Assembly (NCBI GenBank): GCA_029262195.1
Contig: JAJCZX010000030.1
Span: 1 to 64,000 of the forward strand
From: Gemmatimonadota bacterium
GTDB taxonomy: Bacteria > Gemmatimonadota > Gemmatimonadetes > Gemmatimonadales > GWC2-71-9
Direction: 5' to 3'
Length of the DNA: 64,000 bases
In this document: piece after piece, positions 24,340-32,495 of the stretch
Numbering within the stretch: position 1 is the stretch's first letter
Layout of the letters: every line of letters starts with the position of its first letter
The notes under the pieces: model-generated
Told to the model about the DNA's origin: nothing
Databases searched by the model: none
Seen by the model: the letters and a program-made list of their open reading frames with translations, nothing else
Position numbers and translations under genes: made by a program

Positions 24340-25232
24340 CGCCTGAACCTCCGCGCCCTCCTGGCGAAAGTTTCGTGCATCACCTGTTCATAGGGGCGAT
24401 CGGTGCGCAGCGGGAGATGATCGACGCGAGCGTTTTCGAGGGCTTTGGCTCTACGCAACCGTGTCTCTTCGGCCGCGATCCGCACACGTAATCGCGCCTC
24501 AGCGTCGCTTGTGTCCACAACCAACCGACTACCCGTTTCCGCGTCTTCCAGTTCTACCCATCCGACTTCGGGCAACTCCATTTCACGGGGATCGTCAACT
24601 GTGATGGCGATAACGTCGTGCCGCGCCGCCAACCGCGCTAACGGCCTCTCCCAGTCGTTGTCACGGAAATCAGAAACCACCGCAATAATGGAGCGATGGC
24701 TCAAAAGTTTCGAAGCGTGAGTGAGTGCACCGGCGATATTCGTCTTTCTGGCCGCGGGTTCAAACGTGATAAGATCTCGTATGACCCTCAAGGCATGCCG
24801 TCGTCCTTTGCCTGGAGGCACTATGTGGTCGACACCATCCGAGAATACCATGGCTCCGACACGATCATTGTTGCGGGCAGCTGCCAGCGATAGGACCGCC
24901 GCGACTTCGATTGCGATTCGTGATTTTAGGACCGGGGATCCAAATTCGACCGACCCCGAACGATCTACCAGAAGCAGGAGGGTAAGTTCGCGTTCTTCCT
25001 CGAACAATTTGATGTAGGGATCGCCCATGCGGGCCGATACGTTCCAATCAATGGCGCGATAATCGTCTCCCTGCTCATAGGCCCGAACCTCTGCGAACTC
25101 TATTCCATGTCCACGGAATCCTGAGCGATACTCGCCCGTGAGGAGGTTGCTGACAAGGTGCCGCGTGCGGAGTTCAATTCTCTTTACCTGGCGAAGGACG
25201 TCCGCCCCGACGACGGGGGGAACGGAACTCAT
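24336..25232 (-). CDS. DUF58 (YeaD-type) protein
   Basis: A 298-residue soluble protein. It has the DUF58 signature GEYRSGFRGHGIEFAEVRAYEQGDDYRAIDWNVSARM near 33-70, and a VWA-like half with DRSGSVEFG (DxSxS) near 98 and VSDFRDNDWERPL near 190. Members occur almost always with a MoxR ATPase and VWA proteins, as here, and may be a substrate or adaptor of the MoxR chaperone. Starts four bases inside the MoxR gene. Confidence 0.94.
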   Translation of the reverse strand: MSSVPPVVGADVLRQVKRIELRTRHLVSNLLTGEYRSGFRGHGIEFAEVRAYEQGDDYRAIDWNVSARMGDPYIKLFEEERELTLLLLVDRSGSVEFGSPVLKSRIAIEVAAVLSLAAARNNDRVGAMVFSDGVDHIVPPGKGRRHALRVIRDLITFEPAARKTNIAGALTHASKLLSHRSIIAVVSDFRDNDWERPLARLAARHDVIAITVDDPREMELPEVGWVELEDAETGSRLVVDTSDAEARLRVRIAAEETRLRRAKALENARVDHLPLRTDRPYEQVMHETFARRARRFRR

Positions 25233-26203
25233 GGAACGTCTACCGCCTCCAGCAACCTCGACACAATGCTCGTCGAGTTGACGTCTTCGGCCTCGGCTTC
25301 GAAGGTCAGAAGGATCCTGTGACGCAACACGTCGGGTGCCATGGCCTTGATGTCTTCCGGCACAACGTAGGCTCTGCCGCGGAGGTAGGCGTGCGCCCTG
25401 GCAGCCTGTGCCATGTAGATGGTTGCCCGCGGGCTGGCGCCAAACGAAATAAGCGGTTTGAGGTCGTGCAGACCAACCTTGCCCGGGTCCCTGCTGGCGC
25501 GAATAAGATCTACAACGTAGTCGACGATCTTCTGATCCATGTAAACTTCTGAAATCCGCTGCCGGAGACTCAGTATGTCGCCAGGGCCAGCCACCGGTTT
25601 AACATCTATTTTTTCTCCGGAAGACATCCGCCAGAGGATTTCCCGCTCTTCTTCTCTGGTCGGGTAACCCACCTCGATCTTAAGCATGAATCGATCAAGT
25701 TGAGCTTCTGGCAGCGGGTAAGTTCCTTCGTGTTCTATCGGGTTTTGTGTCGCAAGCACGAGGAAGGGCTCCTGGAGGGGGTAAGATTCCTCTCCAATGG
25801 TGACCTGTTTCTCCTGCATCGCCTCCAACAGGGCCGCCTGGACTTTGGCCGGAGCGCGATTGATCTCGTCAGCCAGGATCATATTGGAAAACAGAGGACC
25901 CTTTTTGGGACGGAATTCAGAGGTCTTCTGATCGAAAATCATCGTGCCGATGATATCAGCCGGGAGAAGGTCGGGCGTGAATTGAATCCTCTGGAAGCTC
26001 GTGTCGATGGTCTCTGCCAGAGTCTGGATAGCCATCGTCTTGGCCAGGCCCGGCACCCCTTCGAGAAGCACGTGCCCGCCGGTCAACAGACCTACGAGCA
26101 ACCGCTCGATCATGGCCTCCTGACCAACGACCCGCTTCGACACTTCATTGAGGATGTCACTCGTTACCGTGGTGTCGGAAACACGCATCGGACGTGAGGT
26201 CAT
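25229..26203 (-). CDS. MoxR-family AAA+ ATPase
   Basis: A 324-residue AAA+ protein. Walker A GVPGLAKT is near 55-62, Walker B ILADEINRAPAKVQAALLEAMQEKQVT near 112, sensor 1 LATQNPIEHEGTYPLPEAQLDRFMLK near 150-175, and the lid domain to the end. MoxR proteins are chaperones that activate VWA-domain partners, matching BatA and BatB-BatC downstream. It heads the Bat operon. The start at 26203 has several Met options near the N-terminus; a second ATG six codons in is possible. Confidence 0.96.
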   Translation of the reverse strand: MTSRPMRVSDTTVTSDILNEVSKRVVGQEAMIERLLVGLLTGGHVLLEGVPGLAKTMAIQTLAETIDTSFQRIQFTPDLLPADIIGTMIFDQKTSEFRPKKGPLFSNMILADEINRAPAKVQAALLEAMQEKQVTIGEESYPLQEPFLVLATQNPIEHEGTYPLPEAQLDRFMLKIEVGYPTREEEREILWRMSSGEKIDVKPVAGPGDILSLRQRISEVYMDQKIVDYVVDLIRASRDPGKVGLHDLKPLISFGASPRATIYMAQAARAHAYLRGRAYVVPEDIKAMAPDVLRHRILLTFEAEAEDVNSTSIVSRLLEAVDVP

Positions 26204-26267
26204 ACGCTCTACCCGTATCAGTACTGGTTTACCCCGGGGCTACCACTGTCCCCTGAGTTATTACCTG

Positions 26268-27908
26268 TTATCGCTTGATTCGTTCGCCGTCATCTTCATA
26301 CCTGAAAATCCACACTGCGAAGCGGGAAGGGACTATTGGACCAGAGGCGTTTATCGCGCTCCAATCTCGGTCGCTCCCCGATCCAATGGACTCCGCATTT
26401 CGCTTTTTCGACTGCTCCACGATTCTTTTGCCACGCTCAACCCATTCGGCGAAGTTCGCCTCCCTGAGATCAACCCAACCCCTTGGAATAGCGCTCTCGA
26501 TATCATCGCTTTCATGCGGGACCATCACAAGAGGACCGCGATAAATGTTTTCCCCCGTCGTGACGATGGGAATACCGACAGAAATCATCACGGTTCGCAG
26601 GTCCTCTGAGTTGGCGACAAATCCCTCTGCCTCTCGACAGAGGTCCGTCGCCGAACTTTCGGCAAGTTCCTCAAACGAGCTGCGTAACTTCGAAATAATA
26701 TGCGCTTCGTACAGCAATTTGGTGAGCCGCGGCGGACCGAGCATTTCAAATCCGACCGAATCCAGATCGTGCTCTTTTTCCAACTCCGCCAGCCGGTCGA
26801 TTGCTGCGGCGCGGAGGATGCCGGCCCGATATGTGGGCCCCGCCGTGGAGGAATCGAGCGCGGCGATCACGTCTTTACCAGTTGGCCTGCCTTCAAGCTC
26901 CATCACCACGTAGTCAGCAACCTCTTCGGGGGTAATCAGCTCCATTGAGCCCAGAGAGGTAACAGTCTCAAATTCCTGCCGCGCAAACACCCCATTTTCG
27001 CCCATGTTGGCGAACACCGATTTTAGAGGTTGGCCGCCACCGGTCCAGATCGGATCGGAACCAAAGGCTTCGGCGTACGGCTTTGGAGTGGGGCAGTCAA
27101 AATGGGAGAAAGTCCTTCCTCCTCTTGAAATCGGACCGTAAGTAATTTCGCGCCACCCGATTGTTGCCGTGGGTTTCACTTCGGTGACCGCCGGCGCACC
27201 CGGCGTGCGGGCAACGAGGAACAATAACAGAGATTGCGCTCCCGCAACTGCTGCCTTGGTTAGCAACATCCGGGAGGGTTTTTCCTCGGAGTGCGTGTAG
27301 GGGATATTGAGGCCCATTCCACCAGTCCCGCTGGTACCGATCTTGGCATAAGCCTTGGTGTCGCACCGGTTGAACCCTTCCAGCAGAATCTGGACGTGCC
27401 TTATCAACTGTGGCATAGTGAGAGTGAGGACGTGCCGCTGAATCATTTCCTCGTCGACTCCACCGGTCTTGGCCGCGCTCAACATTTCCCTGGCGCTCTT
27501 GAAAACGTTCTTGTAGGCGAAGGCGGTCGCAGTATTGATACAATCGATTACACCGGTCGGCTTGTACTTATCCAGCAGGTAAAAGAGGAACGAAGCTTCG
27601 ATGATGTTGTCGTCGAGATCATCGACAAGGTGATCGACAACCAGCTGGCGCCGGGCATCGTCGTCGAGCACATCGTGCGCTTCGAGTTTACACAACTCGG
27701 TAGCAACAAAAACGTTGCCCCATTCCGTCAGGATTTCGGTGTCTCCGGCGTGCGATTCGAGAATCGGTTTGGCAGATACAACCTCCTCCTCACGCAGAGC
27801 CACGATTACAACGCGCCGGGGTTTGTGCTCAAACAATCGGCGGGCAACAGCCTGACCTACGAGACCGCTCCCTCCAAGAATCAATATCGTTTCATCACGC
27901 ATGTTCAT
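26268..27908 (-). CDS. Large Rossmann-fold NAD(P)-binding protein, unknown function
   Basis: A 546-residue protein. The N-terminus has the dinucleotide motif ILGGSGLVGQAVARRL near residues 9-24, and TGVIDCINTATAFAYKN near 118 continues a Rossmann fold. Then come TSGTGGMGLNIPYTHSEEKPSRMLL and a middle domain with GPISRGGRTFSHFDCPTPKPYAEAFG. The C-terminal third is helical and charged. It is much longer than an ordinary epimerase or dehydrogenase, and I do not recognise the family beyond the Rossmann half. It stands between MoxR and RluB with short gaps. A role as a saccharopine- or sugar-related dehydrogenase is possible but not shown. Confidence 0.65.
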   Translation of the reverse strand: MNMRDETILILGGSGLVGQAVARRLFEHKPRRVVIVALREEEVVSAKPILESHAGDTEILTEWGNVFVATELCKLEAHDVLDDDARRQLVVDHLVDDLDDNIIEASFLFYLLDKYKPTGVIDCINTATAFAYKNVFKSAREMLSAAKTGGVDEEMIQRHVLTLTMPQLIRHVQILLEGFNRCDTKAYAKIGTSGTGGMGLNIPYTHSEEKPSRMLLTKAAVAGAQSLLLFLVARTPGAPAVTEVKPTATIGWREITYGPISRGGRTFSHFDCPTPKPYAEAFGSDPIWTGGGQPLKSVFANMGENGVFARQEFETVTSLGSMELITPEEVADYVVMELEGRPTGKDVIAALDSSTAGPTYRAGILRAAAIDRLAELEKEHDLDSVGFEMLGPPRLTKLLYEAHIISKLRSSFEELAESSATDLCREAEGFVANSEDLRTVMISVGIPIVTTGENIYRGPLVMVPHESDDIESAIPRGWVDLREANFAEWVERGKRIVEQSKKRNAESIGSGSDRDWSAINASGPIVPSRFAVWIFRYEDDGERIKR

Positions 27909-27925
27909 ATGACTGTCTTAAACTC

Positions 27926-28642
27926 TCAGTTGTGTTTTTTTAGAGCGTTGATCCGCTTTAACTCATCCGGGCGGAGGAAACGCCACTTACCTTCTCTCAA
28001 ACCATCAAGCTTGATAGGACCATGGGCGGTGCGTTGCAGGGACACTACCTCTAGACCCAGTTCACCGCACAAACGCCGCACAATACGGTTGCGACCCTCG
28101 GTGATGACCAGATCGATTTTCGCTGTACCCTTGCCACCTGCTTCAACCTTGAAACGTTTGATCGCTACTTCGCGACCCTCAACCTCAACACCATCTGCAA
28201 GCGCGAGTTCAATTTCTCGCGGAGTGCCACCACGAACTACCGCAAGGTAAGCCTTTTCAACCTGATATCTCGGGTGGGTCATCAAGTTGGCAAGCTCCCC
28301 ATCGTTGGTCAAAATGAGAAGTCCGCCCGTCAGGAAATCTAACCGACCGACATACGTAATACCGGGTATATCCGGCAGCAAATCAAAAACCGTCGCACGC
28401 TGTTTTTCGTCGGTTTTGGAGACGACGTACCCCACCGGTTTGTTCAGGGCAATCCAGGCCGGTTTCGGGCGACTGATCTTCTTACCTTCAACCGCTATGA
28501 CGTCCTTAGCAGGATCCACAGATTGACCAACTTCCGCGACGGAGCCATTGACGGTGACCTTGCCCTCCTGAATCAAGGTTTCGGCTCCTCGCCTCGACGC
28601 GACGCCAGCCCGGGCCAGGGCACGCTGCAACCGCATGGCCAC
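27926..28642 (-). CDS. rluB: Ribosomal large subunit pseudouridine synthase (RluB family)
   Basis: A 238-residue enzyme. An S4 RNA-binding domain (RLQRALARAGVASRRGAETLIQEGKVTVNG) precedes the RsuA/RluB catalytic domain. The active-site motif GRLDFLTGGLLILTNDGELANLMTHP near 100-125 contains the catalytic Asp, and EGRNRIVRRLCGELGLEVVSLQRTAHGPI is also conserved. It isomerises uridine to pseudouridine in 23S rRNA, though RluB, RluE or RluF assignment cannot be made from sequence alone. The GTG at 28642 lies one base after the scpB stop; an ATG two codons on is the alternative. Confidence 0.92.
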   Translation of the reverse strand: MAMRLQRALARAGVASRRGAETLIQEGKVTVNGSVAEVGQSVDPAKDVIAVEGKKISRPKPAWIALNKPVGYVVSKTDEKQRATVFDLLPDIPGITYVGRLDFLTGGLLILTNDGELANLMTHPRYQVEKAYLAVVRGGTPREIELALADGVEVEGREVAIKRFKVEAGGKGTAKIDLVITEGRNRIVRRLCGELGLEVVSLQRTAHGPIKLDGLREGKWRFLRPDELKRINALKKHN

Positions 28643-28643
28643 G

Positions 28644-29195
28644 TTAATCGTCGGCCAGTTGAGGCGGCGCGGGGGGGGTCAGCTCGACAGAGAGTTCATC
28701 CAGTTGAGGCAATTCGCGGACGTCGTTAAGTCCCAGCAATTCCAGGAAACCGCTGGTAGTACCGTAGAGCATCGGCCGTCCCAGGCCTTCGCCGCGCTCG
28801 ACAGGATCAATCAGGCCCCGCTCCTGCAGGGACCGCAGAACACCATCGGCTGCAACTCCGCGAATTTCTTCGATCTCAGCGCGACCCACCGGCTGGCGAT
28901 ACGCGATAATCGCCAGGGTCTCCATCGCAGCCGGAGAAAGCTTGCGGGGTTTTTGAACGATATGCGATCGGACGATAGCGTCGGCGTGCTCCGGACGGGT
29001 GATTATCTGGTAGCCTTCGGCGATTTCAACCAGTTCCACACCGTGGCCATCAGCATAGTGGTCCTTCAACTCCCCCAGCGCGGCTACGAATTCGTCTTTG
29101 CTCGATTCGCGGTCAAGTTTCTTTAACTCATTGAGAGAGAGAGGCGTGGAAGCCGAAAAAAGAGCGGCTTCGACCAGGCTAGTTAGCGGATTCAC
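28644..29195 (-). CDS. scpB: Segregation and condensation protein ScpB
   Basis: A 183-residue winged-helix protein of the SMC-ScpAB condensin. It contains SLVEAALFSASTPLSLNEL (N-terminal winged helix) and the second domain LSPAAMETLAIIAYRQPVGRAEIEEIRG near 90-115, followed by LRSLQERGLIDP and RPMLYGTTSGFLELLGLNDV. I start at GTG 29195, inside the last codons of scpA (17-base overlap). The longer open frame upstream has no ScpB similarity and only reflects the scpA overlap. The order scpA-scpB-rlu is very common. Confidence 0.92.
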   Translation of the reverse strand: MNPLTSLVEAALFSASTPLSLNELKKLDRESSKDEFVAALGELKDHYADGHGVELVEIAEGYQIITRPEHADAIVRSHIVQKPRKLSPAAMETLAIIAYRQPVGRAEIEEIRGVAADGVLRSLQERGLIDPVERGEGLGRPMLYGTTSGFLELLGLNDVRELPQLDELSVELTPPAPPQLADD

Positions 29196-29904
29196 GTGAT
29201 ATTTCGAATACCCCAAAAGGTTCTGATTGCGCGAGCGAAACGAAGCCCTCTCTCGCCATTTCGAGCAAAACCAACAGCGTAGAAATAACAAATGCGACCG
29301 TAGGTTCAGTCTCAATAATCTCTCTAAACGTAGTCGTGCCGCTCCCTTCGAGCAGGTGGTTGATCCTGTTCCTGGCCCCTTCGATATCGAGCGGGCGGAC
29401 AACCACCCGGTGCAACACCGGCTGCGGGATCGCCGCGATCACATCCTCTACTGCCTTGAGAACCCCGGCGATATCCAGGGTCAGCGGCTGGGGTGGCAAC
29501 TCGGGTTCGGGAGGCGCCCATCCCCTGGCAAATCGATCGGAGTGGTGTTCGGCTCGGGCACCAATCCAGACAACCACTTCCTTAATCTGCTCGTACTCGA
29601 GCAACCGACGCACCAACTCGGCGCGAGGATCTTCCCAATCGGCATCGTCAATCGGACGCGGCAACAACATCTGGATTTTGATCCTCAATAGCAGCGCCGC
29701 CATTTCCAGATAGTCCGCCGCCTGGTTCAGACCCAGACTGTCGATAGCCAGGAGGAATTGATCGGTGATCCTGGCGATCGGAATATCGGTGATCTCGATT
29801 TCCTGCTGACGAATAAGGTTCAGCAACAGGTCGAGTGGCCCCTCGAATTGATCGAGGGCAACTACAAACGTGTTTCCCTGGTCGGCGGTTTGAGGTGCGA
29901 TCAT
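29179..29904 (-). CDS. scpA: Segregation and condensation protein ScpA
   Basis: A 241-residue kleisin subunit. The N-terminus FEGPLDLLLNLIRQQEIEITDIPIARITDQFL (about 20-50) is the classic ScpA start that binds the SMC neck. ADYLEMAALLLRIKIQMLLPR (about 62-82) follows, and the C-terminal winged helix ends near ESAN. It links the two SMC heads and binds ScpB. ATG at 29904 overlaps the stop of the site-2 protease gene. Confidence 0.94.
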   Translation of the reverse strand: MIAPQTADQGNTFVVALDQFEGPLDLLLNLIRQQEIEITDIPIARITDQFLLAIDSLGLNQAADYLEMAALLLRIKIQMLLPRPIDDADWEDPRAELVRRLLEYEQIKEVVVWIGARAEHHSDRFARGWAPPEPELPPQPLTLDIAGVLKAVEDVIAAIPQPVLHRVVVRPLDIEGARNRINHLLEGSGTTTFREIIETEPTVAFVISTLLVLLEMAREGFVSLAQSEPFGVFEISRESAN

Positions 29905-30587
29905 CCCTGCATCAACATGAAAGAGTCTAGAGCCAGGGGCTGAAGTAGCCCGAAGCTAAGTTGCGCCAATAGCAGAGCTGGAAGCAAGAGAACTGGCAGA
30001 GCCTGCGGAAACCAGAAAAACATCGCCAGGAGAATAAACATCCCATAACGCCCCACCTGTCTGTAGCCCGCGGCCAGACGAGGTGGCAGAAAATGGAACA
30101 GGAGGTGCGATCCGTCGAGAGGCGGAATCGGGATGAGATTAAAAAAAGCTAGTAAAACATTTAACCACACACCCCAGAACATCATTCGCTGAAAGAGGGC
30201 AAGAACGACCGGAGCAGTTTCGAACCCCTGCCCTACAACTCCAATCGCTGCGGCCACCAGGGAAAACCCGACGAAGAGGATCAGATTGGCGATTATCCCG
30301 GCCGACGAAACTATGATGTCTCCCCGCTTCAAATTCTTGAATTTGCGCGGATCCACAGGAACTGGTTTTGCGCCCCCGAAAATGAACCGCCCGCCTGAGC
30401 CAAACCAGAGGAGCGCAGGCATCAAAATAGTCATCCAGGGATCGATATGCTTTAATGGATTGAACGTTAATCGCCCCAACAAAAGGGCGGTGTCATCACC
30501 CTGTTTTAGCGCAGCATAACCATGAGCATATTCGTGAGCTACCATCGAGAAGAGAAGGACGGGTAACGCAAGCAAGAATTCTTGCAC
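29901..30587 (-). CDS. Site-2 protease (M50) family membrane protein
   Basis: A 228-residue integral membrane metalloprotease. The zinc motif HEYAH is at 18-22 in MVAHEYAHGYAAL, and the third ligand is in NLIPIPPLDGSHLL near 145, as in the M50 family. Six or so membrane helices surround them. There is no PDZ domain, so it is the compact SpoIVFB-like/YdiL form often found next to scpA. Its substrate is unknown. Confidence 0.92.
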   Translation of the reverse strand: MQEFLLALPVLLFSMVAHEYAHGYAALKQGDDTALLLGRLTFNPLKHIDPWMTILMPALLWFGSGGRFIFGGAKPVPVDPRKFKNLKRGDIIVSSAGIIANLILFVGFSLVAAAIGVVGQGFETAPVVLALFQRMMFWGVWLNVLLAFFNLIPIPPLDGSHLLFHFLPPRLAAGYRQVGRYGMFILLAMFFWFPQALPVLLLPALLLAQLSFGLLQPLALDSFMLMQG

Positions 30588-30662
30588 TTTAGATATATTT
30601 TCCCTGTAATTGCGGCCGAAAGGTAACGGTGGGTTGGAAGGTAGTCAAAGCCAAATGTTGCA

Positions 30663-30691
30663 TTGACTTGCTGACCCCTTCCGGGTATGCT
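30663..30691 (+). promoter_or_regulatory. Sigma-70-type promoter of rpsT
   Basis: TTGACT at 30663-30668 and TATGCT at 30686-30691 with a 17-bp spacer. This is very close to the TTGACA/TATAAT consensus with the best spacing and points toward rpsT about 60 bases downstream. It is on the plus strand, opposite to its upstream neighbour. Confidence 0.75.
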
Positions 30692-30704
30692 TTAGTGCTT
30701 GTTT

Positions 30705-30727
30705 CGGGCCATGAAGGCCTGTTTTTT
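30705..30727 (+). terminator. Hairpin with T-run in the rpsT leader (possible attenuator)
   Basis: CGGGCC (30705-30710), loop ATGAA, GGCCTG (30716-30721) make a six-pair stem with one G-T wobble. It is followed at once by six T residues (30722-30727), like an intrinsic terminator. It lies between the promoter and the rpsT ribosome site, so it would stop or slow transcription before the gene, which fits feedback attenuation. The stem is short, so termination may be partial. Confidence 0.55.
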
Positions 30728-30753
30728 GTTGTGTACATCAGGAGTTTTTAGAG

Positions 30754-31014
30754 TTGCCGAACATTAAGTCCGCCAAGAAAAGAATGCGCCAGGCCGATAG
30801 AAGGCGTACCCGCAACAGAATTCAACGGGGTACCCTGCGCAGTGCAATTAGAAAAGTTCAAACGGCCACCAACGCTGAAGAAGCTCAAACCGCGTTTGGT
30901 ACCGCCGAAAGGTTGCTGGATAGAGCAGCGGGTAAAGATTTGATCCACGTGAACAAAGCCGCGCGCCAAAAAGCTCGCCTGCAGGCCTTTATTTCGAACC
31001 TCGTCAGCAGCTAA
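30754..31014 (+). CDS. rpsT: Ribosomal protein S20
   Basis: An 86-residue, Lys- and Arg-rich three-helix protein that binds 16S rRNA. The N-terminus PNIKSAKKRMRQADRRRTRNR is typical, and TLRSAIRKV, ERLLDRAAGKDLIHVNKAARQKARL complete the family pattern. It starts at TTG 30754 with AGGAG ten bases upstream. UUG is also the start of rpsT in Escherichia coli, where it keeps translation low for autoregulation. The promoter and a terminator-like leader upstream are listed separately. Confidence 0.97.
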   Translation: MPNIKSAKKRMRQADRRRTRNRIQRGTLRSAIRKVQTATNAEEAQTAFGTAERLLDRAAGKDLIHVNKAARQKARLQAFISNLVSS

Positions 31015-31028
31015 AAGCCCGTTTTTCC

Positions 31029-31820
31029 CTAAAGCGATGCGAGCTCAGCTCCGCATTGCTCGCAATACCATTCCGTGGGGAAGTTCATCGCGCTGCATTC
31101 GCCGCATTTTAGCGTTTTATCGGCCTTCGGCAGTGGAGCTTCAATTCCGATTGACGATGGACGCGGGACCTTCTCTACGGCCGGCTTAGCCTCAGCCGCC
31201 GGTTCCTCCACTTTTTCTTTCGGGGCAGATTCCGTTTTGGCCGACTTGATGAGGGTCAGGTCCTTTTCTTTGAACGCCTCCGTTTGAGGCTCACCCTCCT
31301 TTGCTTCACCCTTCGGCTCCGAAGATTTTTCTTTTTCTTCCTTTGCCTCGGGAGCCAGCGCCGCAGCTGCGGCAGTTTTCTTAGGCGCAGCAGTCATTGC
31401 ACCGAGTACGTCTTCCAGGCGGGTGATTTCAGCCGTGGTTTTGTCCAGATCGGTTTCCAGGCGCTGAAGCGTCTCATTAACCTCGGCCTGTATTTCCTGC
31501 CACTCTTTGTCCGAATGCTCTCCAACGGTATGCCGCAACTGGGCCTCGGCGAACCTTTCTTTACCAGCCCGCTCTTCCTCCCAAAGTTTTTCGCGTCGAG
31601 CCACCTCTGCCTTGAGGCTCTCGCTTAACTCATCAGCGTACTGATTGAGTTCCTTCATGACACCGGCGAGGCGGGTTTCGTAGTCAGTCTTTACTTTGGT
31701 CCGAACGTCGTCTGCAACCTCATCACCGGCAAGGTCCAGGCGTTCGATCCACTCTTCAATTTGTTGTTTGTCAGCCAGCAGGGTTTCTACGTTGTTGGCT
31801 TTATCTTTCTTATCGACCAT
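31029..31820 (-). CDS. Coiled-coil protein with C-terminal zinc ribbon
   Basis: A 263-residue protein of unknown function. The first ~155 residues are charged, heptad-like helix (VETLLADKQQIEEWIERLDL ... DLDKTTAEITRLEDVL). A Glu-, Lys- and Ala-rich disordered linker follows (about 160-230). The C-terminus is a zinc ribbon with two CxxC knuckles, CGEC and CEQC. No enzyme motif is seen. It could be a cytoplasmic scaffold. It begins one base after the class II aldolase stop, so it belongs to the pyr operon, and it ends just 14 bases from rpsT, which points the other way. Confidence 0.75.
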   Translation of the reverse strand: MVDKKDKANNVETLLADKQQIEEWIERLDLAGDEVADDVRTKVKTDYETRLAGVMKELNQYADELSESLKAEVARREKLWEEERAGKERFAEAQLRHTVGEHSDKEWQEIQAEVNETLQRLETDLDKTTAEITRLEDVLGAMTAAPKKTAAAAALAPEAKEEKEKSSEPKGEAKEGEPQTEAFKEKDLTLIKSAKTESAPKEKVEEPAAEAKPAVEKVPRPSSIGIEAPLPKADKTLKCGECSAMNFPTEWYCEQCGAELASL

Positions 31821-32495
31821 TTAATCCTCTTTCAACGGCACCGGGCATCCCGGATAAGGGAGCCCGCCTTTTTCCTTCCTGAGGTCTTCCAATTTCTTGA
31901 CATCGGTTGGAGTCAACGGATTGACGCGCCCCAGCATACGTGCAGTAAATATAATCTTCGCCGCATGTTCGAGACTTTCCATCCTTATTGCGGCCTCGTC
32001 CAGATTCCTACCAAATGTGACAGCACCATGGTTGGCAAGCAATAAGGCATCGTGATTAGCCAAAAACGGCTCGATCTGATCGCCCAATTCAGGGGTACCC
32101 GGCGTGCCGTACGGAACGGCCGGTACCCACCCCACCTGAAACACCAATTCGGGAAGAATACATGTGTCAAACGCCTCTCCCGCCACGGTAAAACCTGTGG
32201 CCGTCGGCGGATGAGCGTGAACCGCAGCCTGAACGTCAGGTCTCATACGCAAAACCCGCAGATGCATATCCAATTCGGACGACGGGTTGCGATGTCCCCG
32301 AATTTTTCGACCTGAAAGGTCAACCTCAACGATGTCGTCCGGTGTGAGGTCGCATTTCAGGAGCCCGGATGGGGTTACCAGAGCTCGATCTTCTCCCACT
32401 CGAACGGCAACATTGCCATCCGCCCCGGCAATCAGGCCGACATCATAGATTCTCTTGCAGCATTGTACGATACTGCGCGCGACATCCCGCCTCAC
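31821..32495 (-). CDS. Class II aldolase/adducin-family enzyme
   Basis: A 224-residue zinc aldolase-like protein of the fuculose-phosphate aldolase/RhaD-like fold. Zinc-binding histidines are in VHAHPPTATG near 93-95 and LLLANHGAVTFG near 152. GLIAGADGNVAVRVG (phosphate-binding loop, near 20-34) and TPSGLLKCDLTPDDIVEVDLSG are also conserved. The substrate is uncertain: fuculose-1-phosphate, ribulose-phosphate or a methylthio-ribulose intermediate are all possible. It is translationally coupled to pyrC by a four-base overlap and is followed at once by the zinc-ribbon gene. Confidence 0.88.
   Translation of the reverse strand: MRRDVARSIVQCCKRIYDVGLIAGADGNVAVRVGEDRALVTPSGLLKCDLTPDDIVEVDLSGRKIRGHRNPSSELDMHLRVLRMRPDVQAAVHAHPPTATGFTVAGEAFDTCILPELVFQVGWVPAVPYGTPGTPELGDQIEPFLANHDALLLANHGAVTFGRNLDEAAIRMESLEHAAKIIFTARMLGRVNPLTPTDVKKLEDLRKEKGGLPYPGCPVPLKED

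Noticed and set aside
28644-29402. Long version of ScpB with an extra 69 N-terminal residues
   Set aside because: The extra part is antisense-like read-through of scpA with no ScpB similarity; GTG 29195 fits the family.
31034-31061. Hairpin after rpsT (AGCGATGCG with CGCATTGCT)
   Set aside because: It lies in the 3' coding end of the opposite gene and is not followed by T residues, so I do not call it the rpsT terminator.
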